64,000 bases of DNA from Mycolicibacterium sp. CH28 (lineage in GTDB: Bacteria > Actinomycetota > Actinomycetes > Mycobacteriales > Mycobacteriaceae): the NCBI RefSeq assembly GCF_004745805.1, contig NZ_SRLQ01000018.1, forward strand, positions 186,001 through 250,000, read 5' to 3'. Shown piece after piece: positions 53,865-60,934 of the stretch. The notes beneath the pieces are model-generated. The model did not search any database, was not told the origin of the DNA, and worked only from the letters and a program-made list of their open reading frames with translations. The position numbers and the translations under genes were made by a program. Each line of letters opens with the position of its first letter. Within the stretch, counting starts at the first letter, position 1.

Positions 53865-55286
53865 TCAGTGAACGCGGACGATGATCTCGGAATGGCCGAG
53901 CCGGATGACGTCGCCGTCGGCCAGCTGCCACTCCTGCACAGGCGCGTTGTTGACCGTGGTCCCGTTCGTGGAATTGAGGTCCGAGAGCAGCGCGACCTGG
54001 CCGTCCCACCGAATTTCCAGGTGCCGGCGCGACACACCGGTGTCGGGCAACCGGAACTGCGCGTCCTGGCCGCGGCCGATGACGTTGGCGCCTTCCCGCA
54101 GCTGGTAGGTGCGACCGCTGCCGTCGTCGAGCTGCAGGGTCACCGCGCGGCCGGCGACCGGGTAGTCACCCTGGGCGGGCGGCTGGGCGTAGCCGCTGTA
54201 ACCGGCGGGGGGCTGGCCGTAGTCGTAATCGCGGCCGGCGGGCTCGGCGTATCCGCCCTGCCCGCCCTGCTCGTAGCGGGGGTAGTCGGGCTGGCCGTAC
54301 TCGGGACGGCCGTAACCGCCGCCGGGCTGGCTGTAGCCCTGCTCGTAGCCGCCCTGGTCGGGGTAACCCGGCCGAGCCTCGGGCCGGCCGTAGCCGGGCT
54401 CCTCATGACGGCCGGGTGCCCGGCCGTAGTCGTAGTCACTGGCCGGCGGGCCTGCCGGGGCTGCCGGGGCTGGGTAGCCACCGCCCTGCGGGGGTCCGTA
54501 GTTCGGGTAGCCGGGGGGCGGGGCCTGCCGGTAACCCTGGTCATAGCCCTGGCCGTAGCCGCCGGCGGGGGGCCGCTGGTCGTAGCCCTGCCCGTAGCCC
54601 TGGCCGGCCGGATAGCCACCCTGCTCCGGGTAACCCTGCCGCTGTCCGTAGCCCGGCTCGCTCGGCGGGGCCGGATAGCCACCCTGCTCGGGCGGGTAGG
54701 GCGGGCGCTGCTCGGCGGCGGGGCGCTGCTCGTCCTGCGGGCGCGGGTAGCGCTCGTCGTAGTAGTCGTCGCCTGGCCGCCCCGGGCCCTGGTCGCCGCG
54801 GTAGGTGGGGTTGTCGCTCATCGCTGGTACTCCTGGTTCTGCGGTGTACGCCTGGTTCGATTGTCCCGGGGCGGGTGTGGCAACGAACGGGTGGGGGTCG
54901 ACGTCAGGGTTGACGACACCGCGCGCACGGTACTGGCCAGTGTGCAGGTTGGGCGACTGCTCGAACCTGACGACCAGATCACCATACGTTTGCCATCCCT
55001 GTTCCCGGATGTATCCGCCCAAGTGTTTGGCAAAAGTGTCCGTGGTGAGATCGCGATCCGCGCTGACCTTTGCGAAGTCAGACGCACTGAGCGTAATGAC
55101 GTAGTCGTTCGGAGCCAAGAACTGCTCACCCGGCAGCGTTTGCACACCGGCGGAGGCTTCCCGGCGCAACAGCGCCTCCACCTCCTGGGGAACGATCGAT
55201 CCGCCGAACACCCGGGCGAAGGCGTCACCGACGGTGTTCTCGAGGCGGCGTTCGATGCGTTGAACCAGACCTTTCTGGTTGCTCAT
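53865..55286 (-). CDS. fhaA: FHA-domain protein FhaA with DUF3662 domain
   Basis: 473 residues from ATG 55286. The DUF3662 domain (about 1-125) begins with LVQRIERRLENTVGDAFARV. A long Gly/Tyr/Pro/Gln-rich disordered linker (about 150-375) is built of GYGQ-like units. The C-terminal FHA domain has NVIGRGQDAQFRLP, VSRRHLEIRW and DLNSTNGTTVN. It binds the phosphorylated pseudokinase part of MurJ and controls lipid II export. First gene of the minus-strand PknB cluster. Confidence 0.96.
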   Translation of the reverse strand: MSNQKGLVQRIERRLENTVGDAFARVFGGSIVPQEVEALLRREASAGVQTLPGEQFLAPNDYVITLSASDFAKVSADRDLTTDTFAKHLGGYIREQGWQTYGDLVVRFEQSPNLHTGQYRARGVVNPDVDPHPFVATPAPGQSNQAYTAEPGVPAMSDNPTYRGDQGPGRPGDDYYDERYPRPQDEQRPAAEQRPPYPPEQGGYPAPPSEPGYGQRQGYPEQGGYPAGQGYGQGYDQRPPAGGYGQGYDQGYRQAPPPGYPNYGPPQGGGYPAPAAPAGPPASDYDYGRAPGRHEEPGYGRPEARPGYPDQGGYEQGYSQPGGGYGRPEYGQPDYPRYEQGGQGGYAEPAGRDYDYGQPPAGYSGYAQPPAQGDYPVAGRAVTLQLDDGSGRTYQLREGANVIGRGQDAQFRLPDTGVSRRHLEIRWDGQVALLSDLNSTNGTTVNNAPVQEWQLADGDVIRLGHSEIIVRVH

Positions 55287-55513
55287 CTCACCGCCTCGCT
55301 CGTGTCCGCCGCGTGTCGCGGAGGTCTCCAACAGTCCACTGCATGGTATCGGCCCAGGTCGGGGGCCCGTCACCATGAGAACTCTGAGAATCGGGTTACA
55401 CCAGGTCAGGGCCCCGATGCGGAAATTGTGACGACAATCGCTAGGCTATTGGCAGCCGCGGGCGCGAGTTGAGGTTCACCCCCTCGACCGTGATAGGCTC
55501 CCCCGGTTGTTTT

Positions 55514-55596
55514 GGGCGAGTGGCGGAATGGCAGACGCGCTGGCTTCAGGTGCCAGTGTCCTTCGGGACGTGGGGGTTCAAGTCCCCCTTCGCCCA
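55514..55596 (+). tRNA. leuT: tRNA-Leu (CAG)
   Basis: 83 nt, class II with a long variable arm (GTGTCCTTCGGGACG). Acceptor GGGCGAG pairs with TTCGCCC (one wobble), anticodon CAG at 55547-55549, T-loop GTTCAAG. It is the boundary between the conserved origin region and the accessory DNA that follows. Confidence 0.96.
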
Positions 55597-55622
55597 CATT
55601 GAGGAGTTCTACGAACTCCAGG

Positions 55623-55666
55623 CACAAAGGTCACGAACTCGAAAGAGGTCGTGACCTTTGTGTTTT
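55623..55666 (+). terminator. Intrinsic terminator after tRNA-Leu
   Basis: CACAAAGGTCACGA (55623-55636) and TCGTGACCTTTGTG (55649-55662) form a perfect 14-bp stem with a 12-nt loop, followed directly by TTTT (55663-55666). This is a classic rho-independent terminator, rare in mycobacteria. Confidence 0.85.
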
Positions 55667-55772
55667 GGGACTAAGACGCTCGATTGCCGGGAGATCGACG
55701 GTCCGAGGGGATGTGCTTGGTTACGTCCCCAAGTGGGTCGGTATTCGCGACGGCCGTCGGTGCCGCTGTGCC

Positions 55773-56108
55773 TCAACGCGCGATACGCGGGCCCGGCTTG
55801 TGGGACACGAGCTGGATCACGTCGGCCTCGGAGTCATCGCGATCCAACAACACATCGCCGACCTTCGAGGTGCGGTACTGCCGCAGCATGCGGCCGAGCT
55901 CCTCACCCGACAGTTCGGCAGTCGCGAGAAGCGCGGCAATCAATTCCTTGCGATTGGTCCTCTCACCGGCCTCCGTGGCCCGCGCAAGTAATGCGTCAAT
56001 CCGCTGATCGACGGCCAGCGGCAACCGTAGTCCAACCTGCTTGTCGCGACTGCGGGTCACGGCTTCGTGAGGGTCGACTGGAATGTCGTCCAATTTCTGT
56101 CCTACCAC
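55773..56108 (-). CDS. Ribbon-helix-helix-like small protein, possible regulator
   Basis: 111 residues from GTG 56108. The middle part, QVGLRLPLAVDQRIDALLAR then TNRKELIAALLA, has the strand-helix-helix pattern of a ribbon-helix-helix DNA-binding domain, with a C-terminal acidic tail (LLDRDDSEADVIQLV). Family not recognised. It shares an overlapping -10 element with the divergent 56126 gene, so it may regulate that promoter. A plausible antitoxin or regulator by size, but no toxin is identified. Confidence 0.6.
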   Translation of the reverse strand: MVGQKLDDIPVDPHEAVTRSRDKQVGLRLPLAVDQRIDALLARATEAGERTNRKELIAALLATAELSGEELGRMLRQYRTSKVGDVLLDRDDSEADVIQLVSHKPGPRIAR

Positions 56109-56113
56109 GGCGC

Positions 56114-56120
56114 TACATTA
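56114..56120. promoter_or_regulatory. Symmetric bidirectional -10 element (TACATTA) for two divergent leaderless genes
   Basis: On the plus strand TACATT (56114-56119) is followed by 6 nt and ATG 56126. On the minus strand TAATGT (56120-56115) is followed by 6 nt and GTG 56108. One TAnnnTA element thus fits both directions, with predicted starts 18 bp apart. Confidence 0.6.
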
Positions 56121-56125
56121 GAAAT

Positions 56126-56551
56126 ATGTCTCGGATACATATGTCATTCCTCTTGGAATCGATACTGGCATGTGCACCGGGCACTGCGCTAGACGCTCGT
56201 GACCACTGGCCTCTCCATCAGGCGCTACGCGACCTTGATGATTGGCTGAGTCAGGGTGCAGAAAATCGTTCGATGTGGAGGAATTCCGGTCTACCTGCGC
56301 TCCGCTTTGTGAAAGATCCTGACGTGGGGTGGCGTGCGAGGGGTATCACGCGAGCAATCTGGAACCTCGTCGGCGACGGGAAACTGCTCTGTGTTGAGGA
56401 TGCAAAGGGCGGCCAGCGGGCGCGGTTTGTACTCGCGGATGACTCCATGCCACATATCCGACGGGAACTGATGCAGCTTGCGCCGGAATGTGCCGCCGCT
56501 CTTCAGCGCACCGCCCACCGATTCGCACAGAACGCAACGATTGCGTCGTAA
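56126..56551 (+). CDS. Hypothetical protein, possible winged-helix C-terminus
   Basis: 141 residues from ATG 56126 (ATG 56141 also possible). Not recognised. RARGITRAIWNLVGDGKLLCVE followed by a short strand pair (ARFVLADDS) resembles the recognition helix and wing of a winged helix, but this is weak. The ATG fits a leaderless transcript from the shared -10 at 56114. Its 3' end overlaps the end of the convergent kinase gene by 49 bp (56503-56551), which is unusual and suggests the two evolved or moved together. Confidence 0.55.
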   Translation: MSRIHMSFLLESILACAPGTALDARDHWPLHQALRDLDDWLSQGAENRSMWRNSGLPALRFVKDPDVGWRARGITRAIWNLVGDGKLLCVEDAKGGQRARFVLADDSMPHIRRELMQLAPECAAALQRTAHRFAQNATIAS

Positions 56552-57621
56552 ACCGCTCGACGGGCGCGACGGTCGTCAGGCCTAACTCGATCGGAAAGCT
56601 GCGAAATCCGACGCCACTCCTGGGCTTGGACTTTACGATGCAGGACGGTGAGCTCGACGAGGCCAGCATCGGGGCCGGAACGAATAGTCCTTTCTTCAAC
56701 GGCCAGAACCACTTTTGGTGCGGTGGGCGGCCAGAAGCCTTCGCGCCTTCCCAACGAGTCGGCTGGCAGCCAATCGATGAAGCTGATGCGTCCGAGCGCT
56801 CGTAACGCCGCGGCAGCAGAACTGGGCCGCCGGGCAACGCTCCTCGACACCATCGCCAGCACCAGCCGCTCCAGACTTGTGGGAATCGTTGGACCCAAAC
56901 GGAAGTACCGGTCAGCGACCGCCCGCAGGCCGCGGTCCAGACGCCTTGTGATCTCGATATTGTCTAGATCCGCGTAGTCCAGAGGCCCGCCGAACAACTC
57001 CAACAGCGTGAAACCCATGCTGTAGATGTCACCCGCTATGCCGTACCGTTCGCCAGCCAATTCGGGCGGGCGATAGAGCCGTGTGCCCCCGTTCGCGTCG
57101 GCCTCGTTCAACTCGTCCATGCGAGCTGCATTGCCCAGATCACCCAGATAAGCAACGCGGAAGCCCTCGTCGAGGAAAACATTGCCCGGCTTGATATCTC
57201 GGTGAAGTATGCGCTGCTCCACGTGCAAGTAGTGCAGCGCCTTCAACAACTGAGCAGCAATCTTGAAAGCCTGACCCAGTGGCAGCTCGCCACAGCGTTC
57301 CAGCACGCTGTGGAGGCTGCCCTCGGCATAGAAAGGCATCGTGAACGTGATGCATTTAAGGTTCGGCGCGCGGCCTGGTGTCCACTGCGCCTCCCAGACC
57401 TTGACCAAATGGTCGTGATTGATCTTGTTTAGCAGGCCCGGCTCACTGAGCGCGAGTGCATCGGCCAAGCCGAGAAGGCTGACTGTCTTCTGCACAACCG
57501 GTCGCTGGAAGATCTCATGCCAGCACTTGTAGGTTTCGGCCGTGTTGCCTTCGTTGATTGTCTCCAGGAACTTATACGTGGGTTTATCGAGGCGTTCCCC
57601 GTGCAGAAGTGCCCGGGTCAC
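56503..57621 (-). CDS. Accessory eukaryotic-like Ser/Thr protein kinase
   Basis: 372 residues from GTG 57621. All kinase elements are present: beta-3 Lys45 in VVQKTV, a possible alpha-C Glu60, HRDIKPGNV (140-148), DLG (161-163) in place of DFG, RPPEL (184-188) and a conserved Asp198. The Gly loop (INEGNTAETY) is atypical. No TM helix is visible, so it is cytosolic, unlike PknA/PknB, and has a C-terminal part of about 90 residues of unknown fold. GTGA overlap (57618-57621) couples it to the preceding gene. Not similar to the core mycobacterial kinases; target unknown. Confidence 0.85.
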   Translation of the reverse strand: MTRALLHGERLDKPTYKFLETINEGNTAETYKCWHEIFQRPVVQKTVSLLGLADALALSEPGLLNKINHDHLVKVWEAQWTPGRAPNLKCITFTMPFYAEGSLHSVLERCGELPLGQAFKIAAQLLKALHYLHVEQRILHRDIKPGNVFLDEGFRVAYLGDLGNAARMDELNEADANGGTRLYRPPELAGERYGIAGDIYSMGFTLLELFGGPLDYADLDNIEITRRLDRGLRAVADRYFRLGPTIPTSLERLVLAMVSRSVARRPSSAAAALRALGRISFIDWLPADSLGRREGFWPPTAPKVVLAVEERTIRSGPDAGLVELTVLHRKVQAQEWRRISQLSDRVRPDDRRARRAVYDAIVAFCANRWAVR

Positions 57622-58076
57622 GACAGTTGACCGCCACTGAGTGCACCGAGCGCTGCAATATCGCGTTTATCGGTCCATAACTTTCCCGCCTCCGGAAGAA
57701 CTTCCCGCGACAGATCCTTCAACTTGCCAGCCATCGGCAACCCAAGTTTGGATCTCACATCCGGTCGCGAGAGTCTCTCTGTGGGTACCGCTGTTCGGGC
57801 GCCAGCGATCAAGATCGCAGTTTCAACTCCAATGCGAGGCACCAACGCGACGTAAGTCCCCTTGTAGCTGTTCTCCGGACCGACGATGACGATCCGAGTG
57901 ATCGCTCGCTCCGAAACCAGGAGCTCGACGTCATTGGCCAGCGCGTTGAGTCCTGCGCTGACTGACATTCCTGGGGTGGCTTCTAATTTGAATGGCTCGG
58001 ACTCAATGATCGATCCTCCTTCGAGGATCGCGCAGTAAGCCACGGCGCCAGCGACGTTGATGCCAAGAACAGCCAC
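57618..58076 (-). CDS. RNase H-fold-like protein (RuvC/DUF3010-like) coupled to the kinase
   Basis: 152 residues from GTG 58076, preceded by AAAGGGGG. The N-terminal strand-turn-strand VLGINVAGAVAYCAILEGG looks like the first motif of RuvC/DUF3010 RNase H folds, but the catalytic Asp position is Asn7. Further acidic positions are Glu68 (IVIVGPE) and Asp136/Asp139 (WTDKRDIAALGAL). KGTYVALVPRIGVETAI resembles the KGK-type segment of DUF3010 proteins. The fold is inferred by pattern only; nuclease activity is doubtful. It overlaps the kinase start by 4 bp, suggesting fixed co-production. Confidence 0.55.
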   Translation of the reverse strand: MAVLGINVAGAVAYCAILEGGSIIESEPFKLEATPGMSVSAGLNALANDVELLVSERAITRIVIVGPENSYKGTYVALVPRIGVETAILIAGARTAVPTERLSRPDVRSKLGLPMAGKLKDLSREVLPEAGKLWTDKRDIAALGALSGGQLS

Positions 58077-58197
58077 GCAAAACCCCCTTTGAGTAGGTAG
58101 GTTACGGTCTGCGACGATGCAAGGGAGCTGTTCATCAGAACTGCTGCGTGCGGTCAGTTTGGTGCTGGGTTGGGCGCGAATTTGACCGTTGGTGAGC

Positions 58198-58464
58198 TTA
58201 CAGAGGAAGCGACGCCCAGTCAGTGGACCCGACGACGATGTTGCCGCTCGCGTCCACGGTTGAGATGCGAAAGCCTTGGGTGCCGTGCGCGTACCGGCGT
58301 GCTCGTCGCTCGGCACGGAGGCGCTGAACGCCGCCAGCTGTGTTGACTAAATCAGTGGTACCGGCCAACAGCGGAGGCGCGTATTCCTCGATCCACAGAC
58401 GTATTTCGGCGGCTTTGGAGTTGCGATCCTCAATGAGGGCTGCGCTATGTCGGCTAATGGCGAC
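58198..58464 (-). pseudogene. 3' fragment of an R-X4-H (HEPN-like) gene cut by the IS
   Basis: 89 codons including TAA (58198-58200), reading VAISRHSAALIEDRN and so on to STDWASLPL. It has no start of its own. Joined to 60388-59750 after removing the IS and one CCAG repeat, it continues the same frame exactly (GWFW then VAIS). It encodes the C-terminal 88 residues of the original protein. Confidence 0.8.
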
Positions 58465-58468
58465 CCAG
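58465..58468. repeat. Left target-site duplication CCAG
   Basis: CCAG directly abuts the left IS end and is repeated at 59750-59753 beyond the right end. Confidence 0.75.
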
Positions 58469-58547
58469 TGGCATGTCCCCAGTAGACGGGGCCGTCTTGT
58501 TTTAGAGTCCTGTTGCCCGTGACCTGGGCGGATAGGACGATGAAGAG

Positions 58548-58829
58548 ATGGCTGGACGGAAGCGGAACTCTGCTGAGGACATCGTGCGCAAGCTGCGGCG
58601 TGCTGACGAGCTCACTGCGGCAGGCAAGACCCAAGAGGAGATCGCCGGCGAGCTCGAGGTGTCGGCGGCGACGTTATACAACTGGCGCCGCCAGTACGGC
58701 GGGATGGACACCGACGCAGCGAAGGAACTCAAGGAGCTGCGCGAGCAGAACAGCCGGCTCAAACGCCTGCTCGCCGACGCGGAGCTGGAGAAGGACGCAT
58801 TGAGGGAGGTGGCGCGGGGAAAATTTTAG
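58548..58829 (+). CDS. IS3-family transposase OrfA
   Basis: 93 residues. A helix-turn-helix (LTAAGKTQEEIAGELEVSAA then TLYNWRRQYGG) is followed by a Leu-zipper-like coil (ELKELREQNSRLKRLLADAE). It ends at a slippery GGGGAAAATTTT (frameshift near 58820-58826), so ribosomes can continue into orfB. Confidence 0.93.
   Translation: MAGRKRNSAEDIVRKLRRADELTAAGKTQEEIAGELEVSAATLYNWRRQYGGMDTDAAKELKELREQNSRLKRLLADAELEKDALREVARGKF
58820..58826 (+). promoter_or_regulatory. Predicted -1 ribosomal frameshift site
   Basis: In the orfA frame the codons are GGA AAA TTT TAG. A -1 shift of the Lys tRNA on the A-run gives AAA ATT TTA GAC and continues as KILDPAAKRRAVDML, the conserved OrfB lead-in. The heptamer is not the canonical X-XXY-YYZ form. 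Confidence 0.6.
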
Positions 58830-58852
58830 ACCCGGCCGCTAAGCGCCGCGCC

Positions 58853-59695
58853 GTGGACATGCTCGTCACAACGATGAGACTGTCGAAACGGTTGGCGTGC
58901 AGAGCAGTTGGGCTGCCCCGATCCACCTACGCCCGCATCCCGATCGCGCAGACACCCGCCGATCCTGATGCGGGCCTGAGGGCCACGCTACGCACCTACG
59001 CACGCGAACACCCACTGCACGGGTTCCGGCGCGCGTGGGCGCACCTGAGGCACGACCAGGGCGTACCGGTGAACAAGAAGAAGGTGCACCGGCTGTGGAA
59101 GGAAGAGGGTCTGCAGGTCCGGATCTACCACCCCCGCAAACGCGCCGGTGTCAGCTCGACCCCACAGGTGGAAGCCGATGCACCCAAAGTCGTATGGGCG
59201 CTTGACTTTCAGTTCGACTCCACCGTCGACGGTAGGGCCATCAAGATCTGCTCGATGATCGACGAGCACACCCGGCTGTCGTTGATGAACATCGTGGAGC
59301 GCTCGATTACCGCTCAGAGGTTGACCGAGGAGTTGGACAAGGCGTTCGCGTTATGGGGCGGCCCGCCGTTGGTGTTGCGGATGGACAACGGTCCGGAGTT
59401 CATTTCTCATGTGCTGCAGCAGTTCTGCGGTGATCGGATCGGCATCTGCTACATCCCACCTGGGACGCCGTGGAACAACGGGCACATTGAATCGTTCAAC
59501 AACCGACTACGCAAGGAGTGCCTCAACCGCAACCACTGGACCAGCCTGCTCGAAGCAAGGGTCGTCATCGATGACTTCAAAGACGACCACAACCACCGGC
59601 ACCGGCACTCGTCCCTGGGCTACCTGACGCCGTCCGAGTACGCTGCCCGATGCACCCACACCCACCAACCCGTGGACGGCTGCGAGATCGATTGA
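58853..59695 (+). CDS. IS3-family transposase OrfB (DDE integrase domain)
   Basis: 280 residues from GTG 58853, normally made as an OrfAB fusion by -1 frameshifting; the frame is open upstream through the slippery site. The N-terminal HTH_21-like part (ACRAVGLPRSTYAR) is followed by an integrase core with the catalytic triad in VVWALDFQFD (D), VLRMDNGPEFI (D) and NNGHIESFNNRLRKE (E, 35 residues later). A complete, probably functional transposase. Confidence 0.93.
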   Translation: MDMLVTTMRLSKRLACRAVGLPRSTYARIPIAQTPADPDAGLRATLRTYAREHPLHGFRRAWAHLRHDQGVPVNKKKVHRLWKEEGLQVRIYHPRKRAGVSSTPQVEADAPKVVWALDFQFDSTVDGRAIKICSMIDEHTRLSLMNIVERSITAQRLTEELDKAFALWGGPPLVLRMDNGPEFISHVLQQFCGDRIGICYIPPGTPWNNGHIESFNNRLRKECLNRNHWTSLLEARVVIDDFKDDHNHRHRHSSLGYLTPSEYAARCTHTHQPVDGCEID

Positions 59696-59749
59696 CATCA
59701 ATCACATACGGCTCTAGAACGAAGCGGTCCGACTATCGGGGACCTGCCA

Positions 59750-59753
59750 CCAG
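59750..59753. repeat. Right target-site duplication CCAG
   Basis: Second copy of the 4-bp duplication that flanks the IS (first at 58465-58468). Confidence 0.75.
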
Positions 59754-60388
59754 AACCATCCGAAAAATGCCTGAGTTGCCTTGACATAGCTCGCGATAAT
59801 TGGGGGGAAGTCGAACTGTTCAGGTTGACCTTCAAGGAAGTTCGTCGCGGGACCGTCCCAGCCGGTCCAACGTAGCAATGCGTCTCGGTCTAGTTGGAGC
59901 TTGTTGGCCTGCCGGGCGCGTTTGTTCTCGTCCCATGAGATCGACGTGCTGAGTCCGGGCACTGGGATGCTGTAGTGGGTGCAGTAATTCCTTAGCTTCG
60001 TCATGAACTCGGCTTCGCCGGTCTCAAAAATATCCCGCCGCTTGGGTGCGTAAACGGAGGCTTCGAACTCCGAAGACCCGTCTTTCGTGGGCCAACGGTG
60101 GCGCATTACTACCCGTTGGGAGTCGATGTAGGTGGTAACCGAGGTGAGGAAGTTATGTAGCAAGCGGACTAGTTCGTCGACGTAGTCACCATCCACATCG
60201 GGTGCCTGTGTTTCCGAGTGGACGAACTTGTCGACGTGCGAGAATAGCTCTACTTCGTTGCGCCCAAAGGTGTACAGGCAGCGTTTCATAGCTTCCATGT
60301 CCTCTCTAAGCCGCTCACCTGGTAGTGCCAGCATGTACGCATTGCGCCGCTCCAGCTCAGCGAAGAAAGCCTCGTAGTCGGTTCGCAC
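59750..60388 (-). pseudogene. 5' fragment of an R-X4-H (HEPN-like) gene interrupted by the IS
   Basis: 213 codons from GTG 60388, reading to FFGWFW at the insertion point. The frame then runs into the IS and stops at TAG 59716-59714 inside its end. The restored protein is 301 residues. It is helical and contains LRNYCTHYS with Arg133 and His138 in an R-X4-H arrangement, the signature of HEPN ribonuclease-type domains. Acidic and aromatic segments (FGRNEVELFSHVDKFVH) surround it. Family not recognised. The truncated 224-residue form may still be made, but lacks the last quarter. Confidence 0.75.
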
Positions 60389-60934
60389 CTATCGACCGTA
60401 TGTCGCGATGAGGTTCGGCGGCCTACCTTTGTCGACGGTTCGGCTGGAGGAGTTTGTTGCCCGGGTGTCGGTCCTAACGCCGCGTGCCAGACACCGGCGG
60501 TTCGAGCCACATGAGAGCACAGTGTCAGGTTCCGGTCGACTCGCAGATGTCACCCCTGTGGCGCGGACCGGTACCCCTATGTGTCTTTTCTGCGGTGATG
60601 CCAGTTGCCGCCCGACTCCAGCCGTCGCTGCGAGCGACGCGGATCGGGGCCGCCTGCTCTGCAGCAACAACACCGACTGCGACGTGATCGAGGTCCTCGT
60701 CTTTGGCGATGGACGCCGTGGACGCCGTGGACGCAGGGCCGCGACGACGTCGAAGGGTTGGACAAGATCATTCCGCGTGAAGTGGGCCCGAAGTCGGGCG
60801 GTGTCACCTTCTACACGTCGGTTGACTTCCGCTTCACCAACGAAGAAATTCTCGACCGCCGGGTATCAGGACCGACGCGCCTACGGGAGCCACGAATCGC
60901 GACACCGCATCGCGTAGCGGCCAGGACAAGAGGT
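60389..60934. other. Gap with a possible decayed zinc-ribbon gene
   Basis: 546 bp between two minus-strand genes. On the plus strand, CLFCGDASC and LLCSNNTDCDVIEVLVFG (about 60575-60710) look like a four-Cys zinc ribbon. The frame then passes a short GGACGCCGT repeat (near 60710-60735) and protein-like sequence resumes in another frame (GGVTFYTSVDFRFTNEEIL). This suggests a frameshifted remnant, but coding is unproven. Confidence 0.25.

Larger units (their letters stand above)
58469..59749 (+). mobile_element. IS3-family insertion sequence, 1,281 bp, apparently complete
   Basis: Imperfect terminal inverted repeats of roughly 38 bp begin TGGCATGTCCCC (58469) on the left and TGGCAGGTCCCC (minus strand, from 59749) on the right, and continue to TTTTAGAG / TTCTAGAG. 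CCAG flanks both ends. Inside are orfA and orfB in the typical -1 arrangement. The insertion interrupts a minus-strand gene. Both ORFs look intact, so the element may still be active. Confidence 0.88.

Noticed and set aside
53868..55472. 534-codon plus-strand frame opposite fhaA
   Set aside because: Val/Ala/Arg-rich shadow of the Gly/Tyr-repeat linker of fhaA.
58077..58316. N-terminal extension of the RNase H-like gene to 58316
   Set aside because: That stretch overlaps the end of the disrupted upstream gene in another frame; GTG 58076 has a strong AAAGGGGG ribosome-binding site and begins the conserved fold.
58503..59716. Shorter IS boundaries at TAGAG ... CTCTA
   Set aside because: The inverted repeats extend outward to TGGCA at 58469 and 59749, where a CCAG duplication abuts both ends and the host frame is restored exactly.
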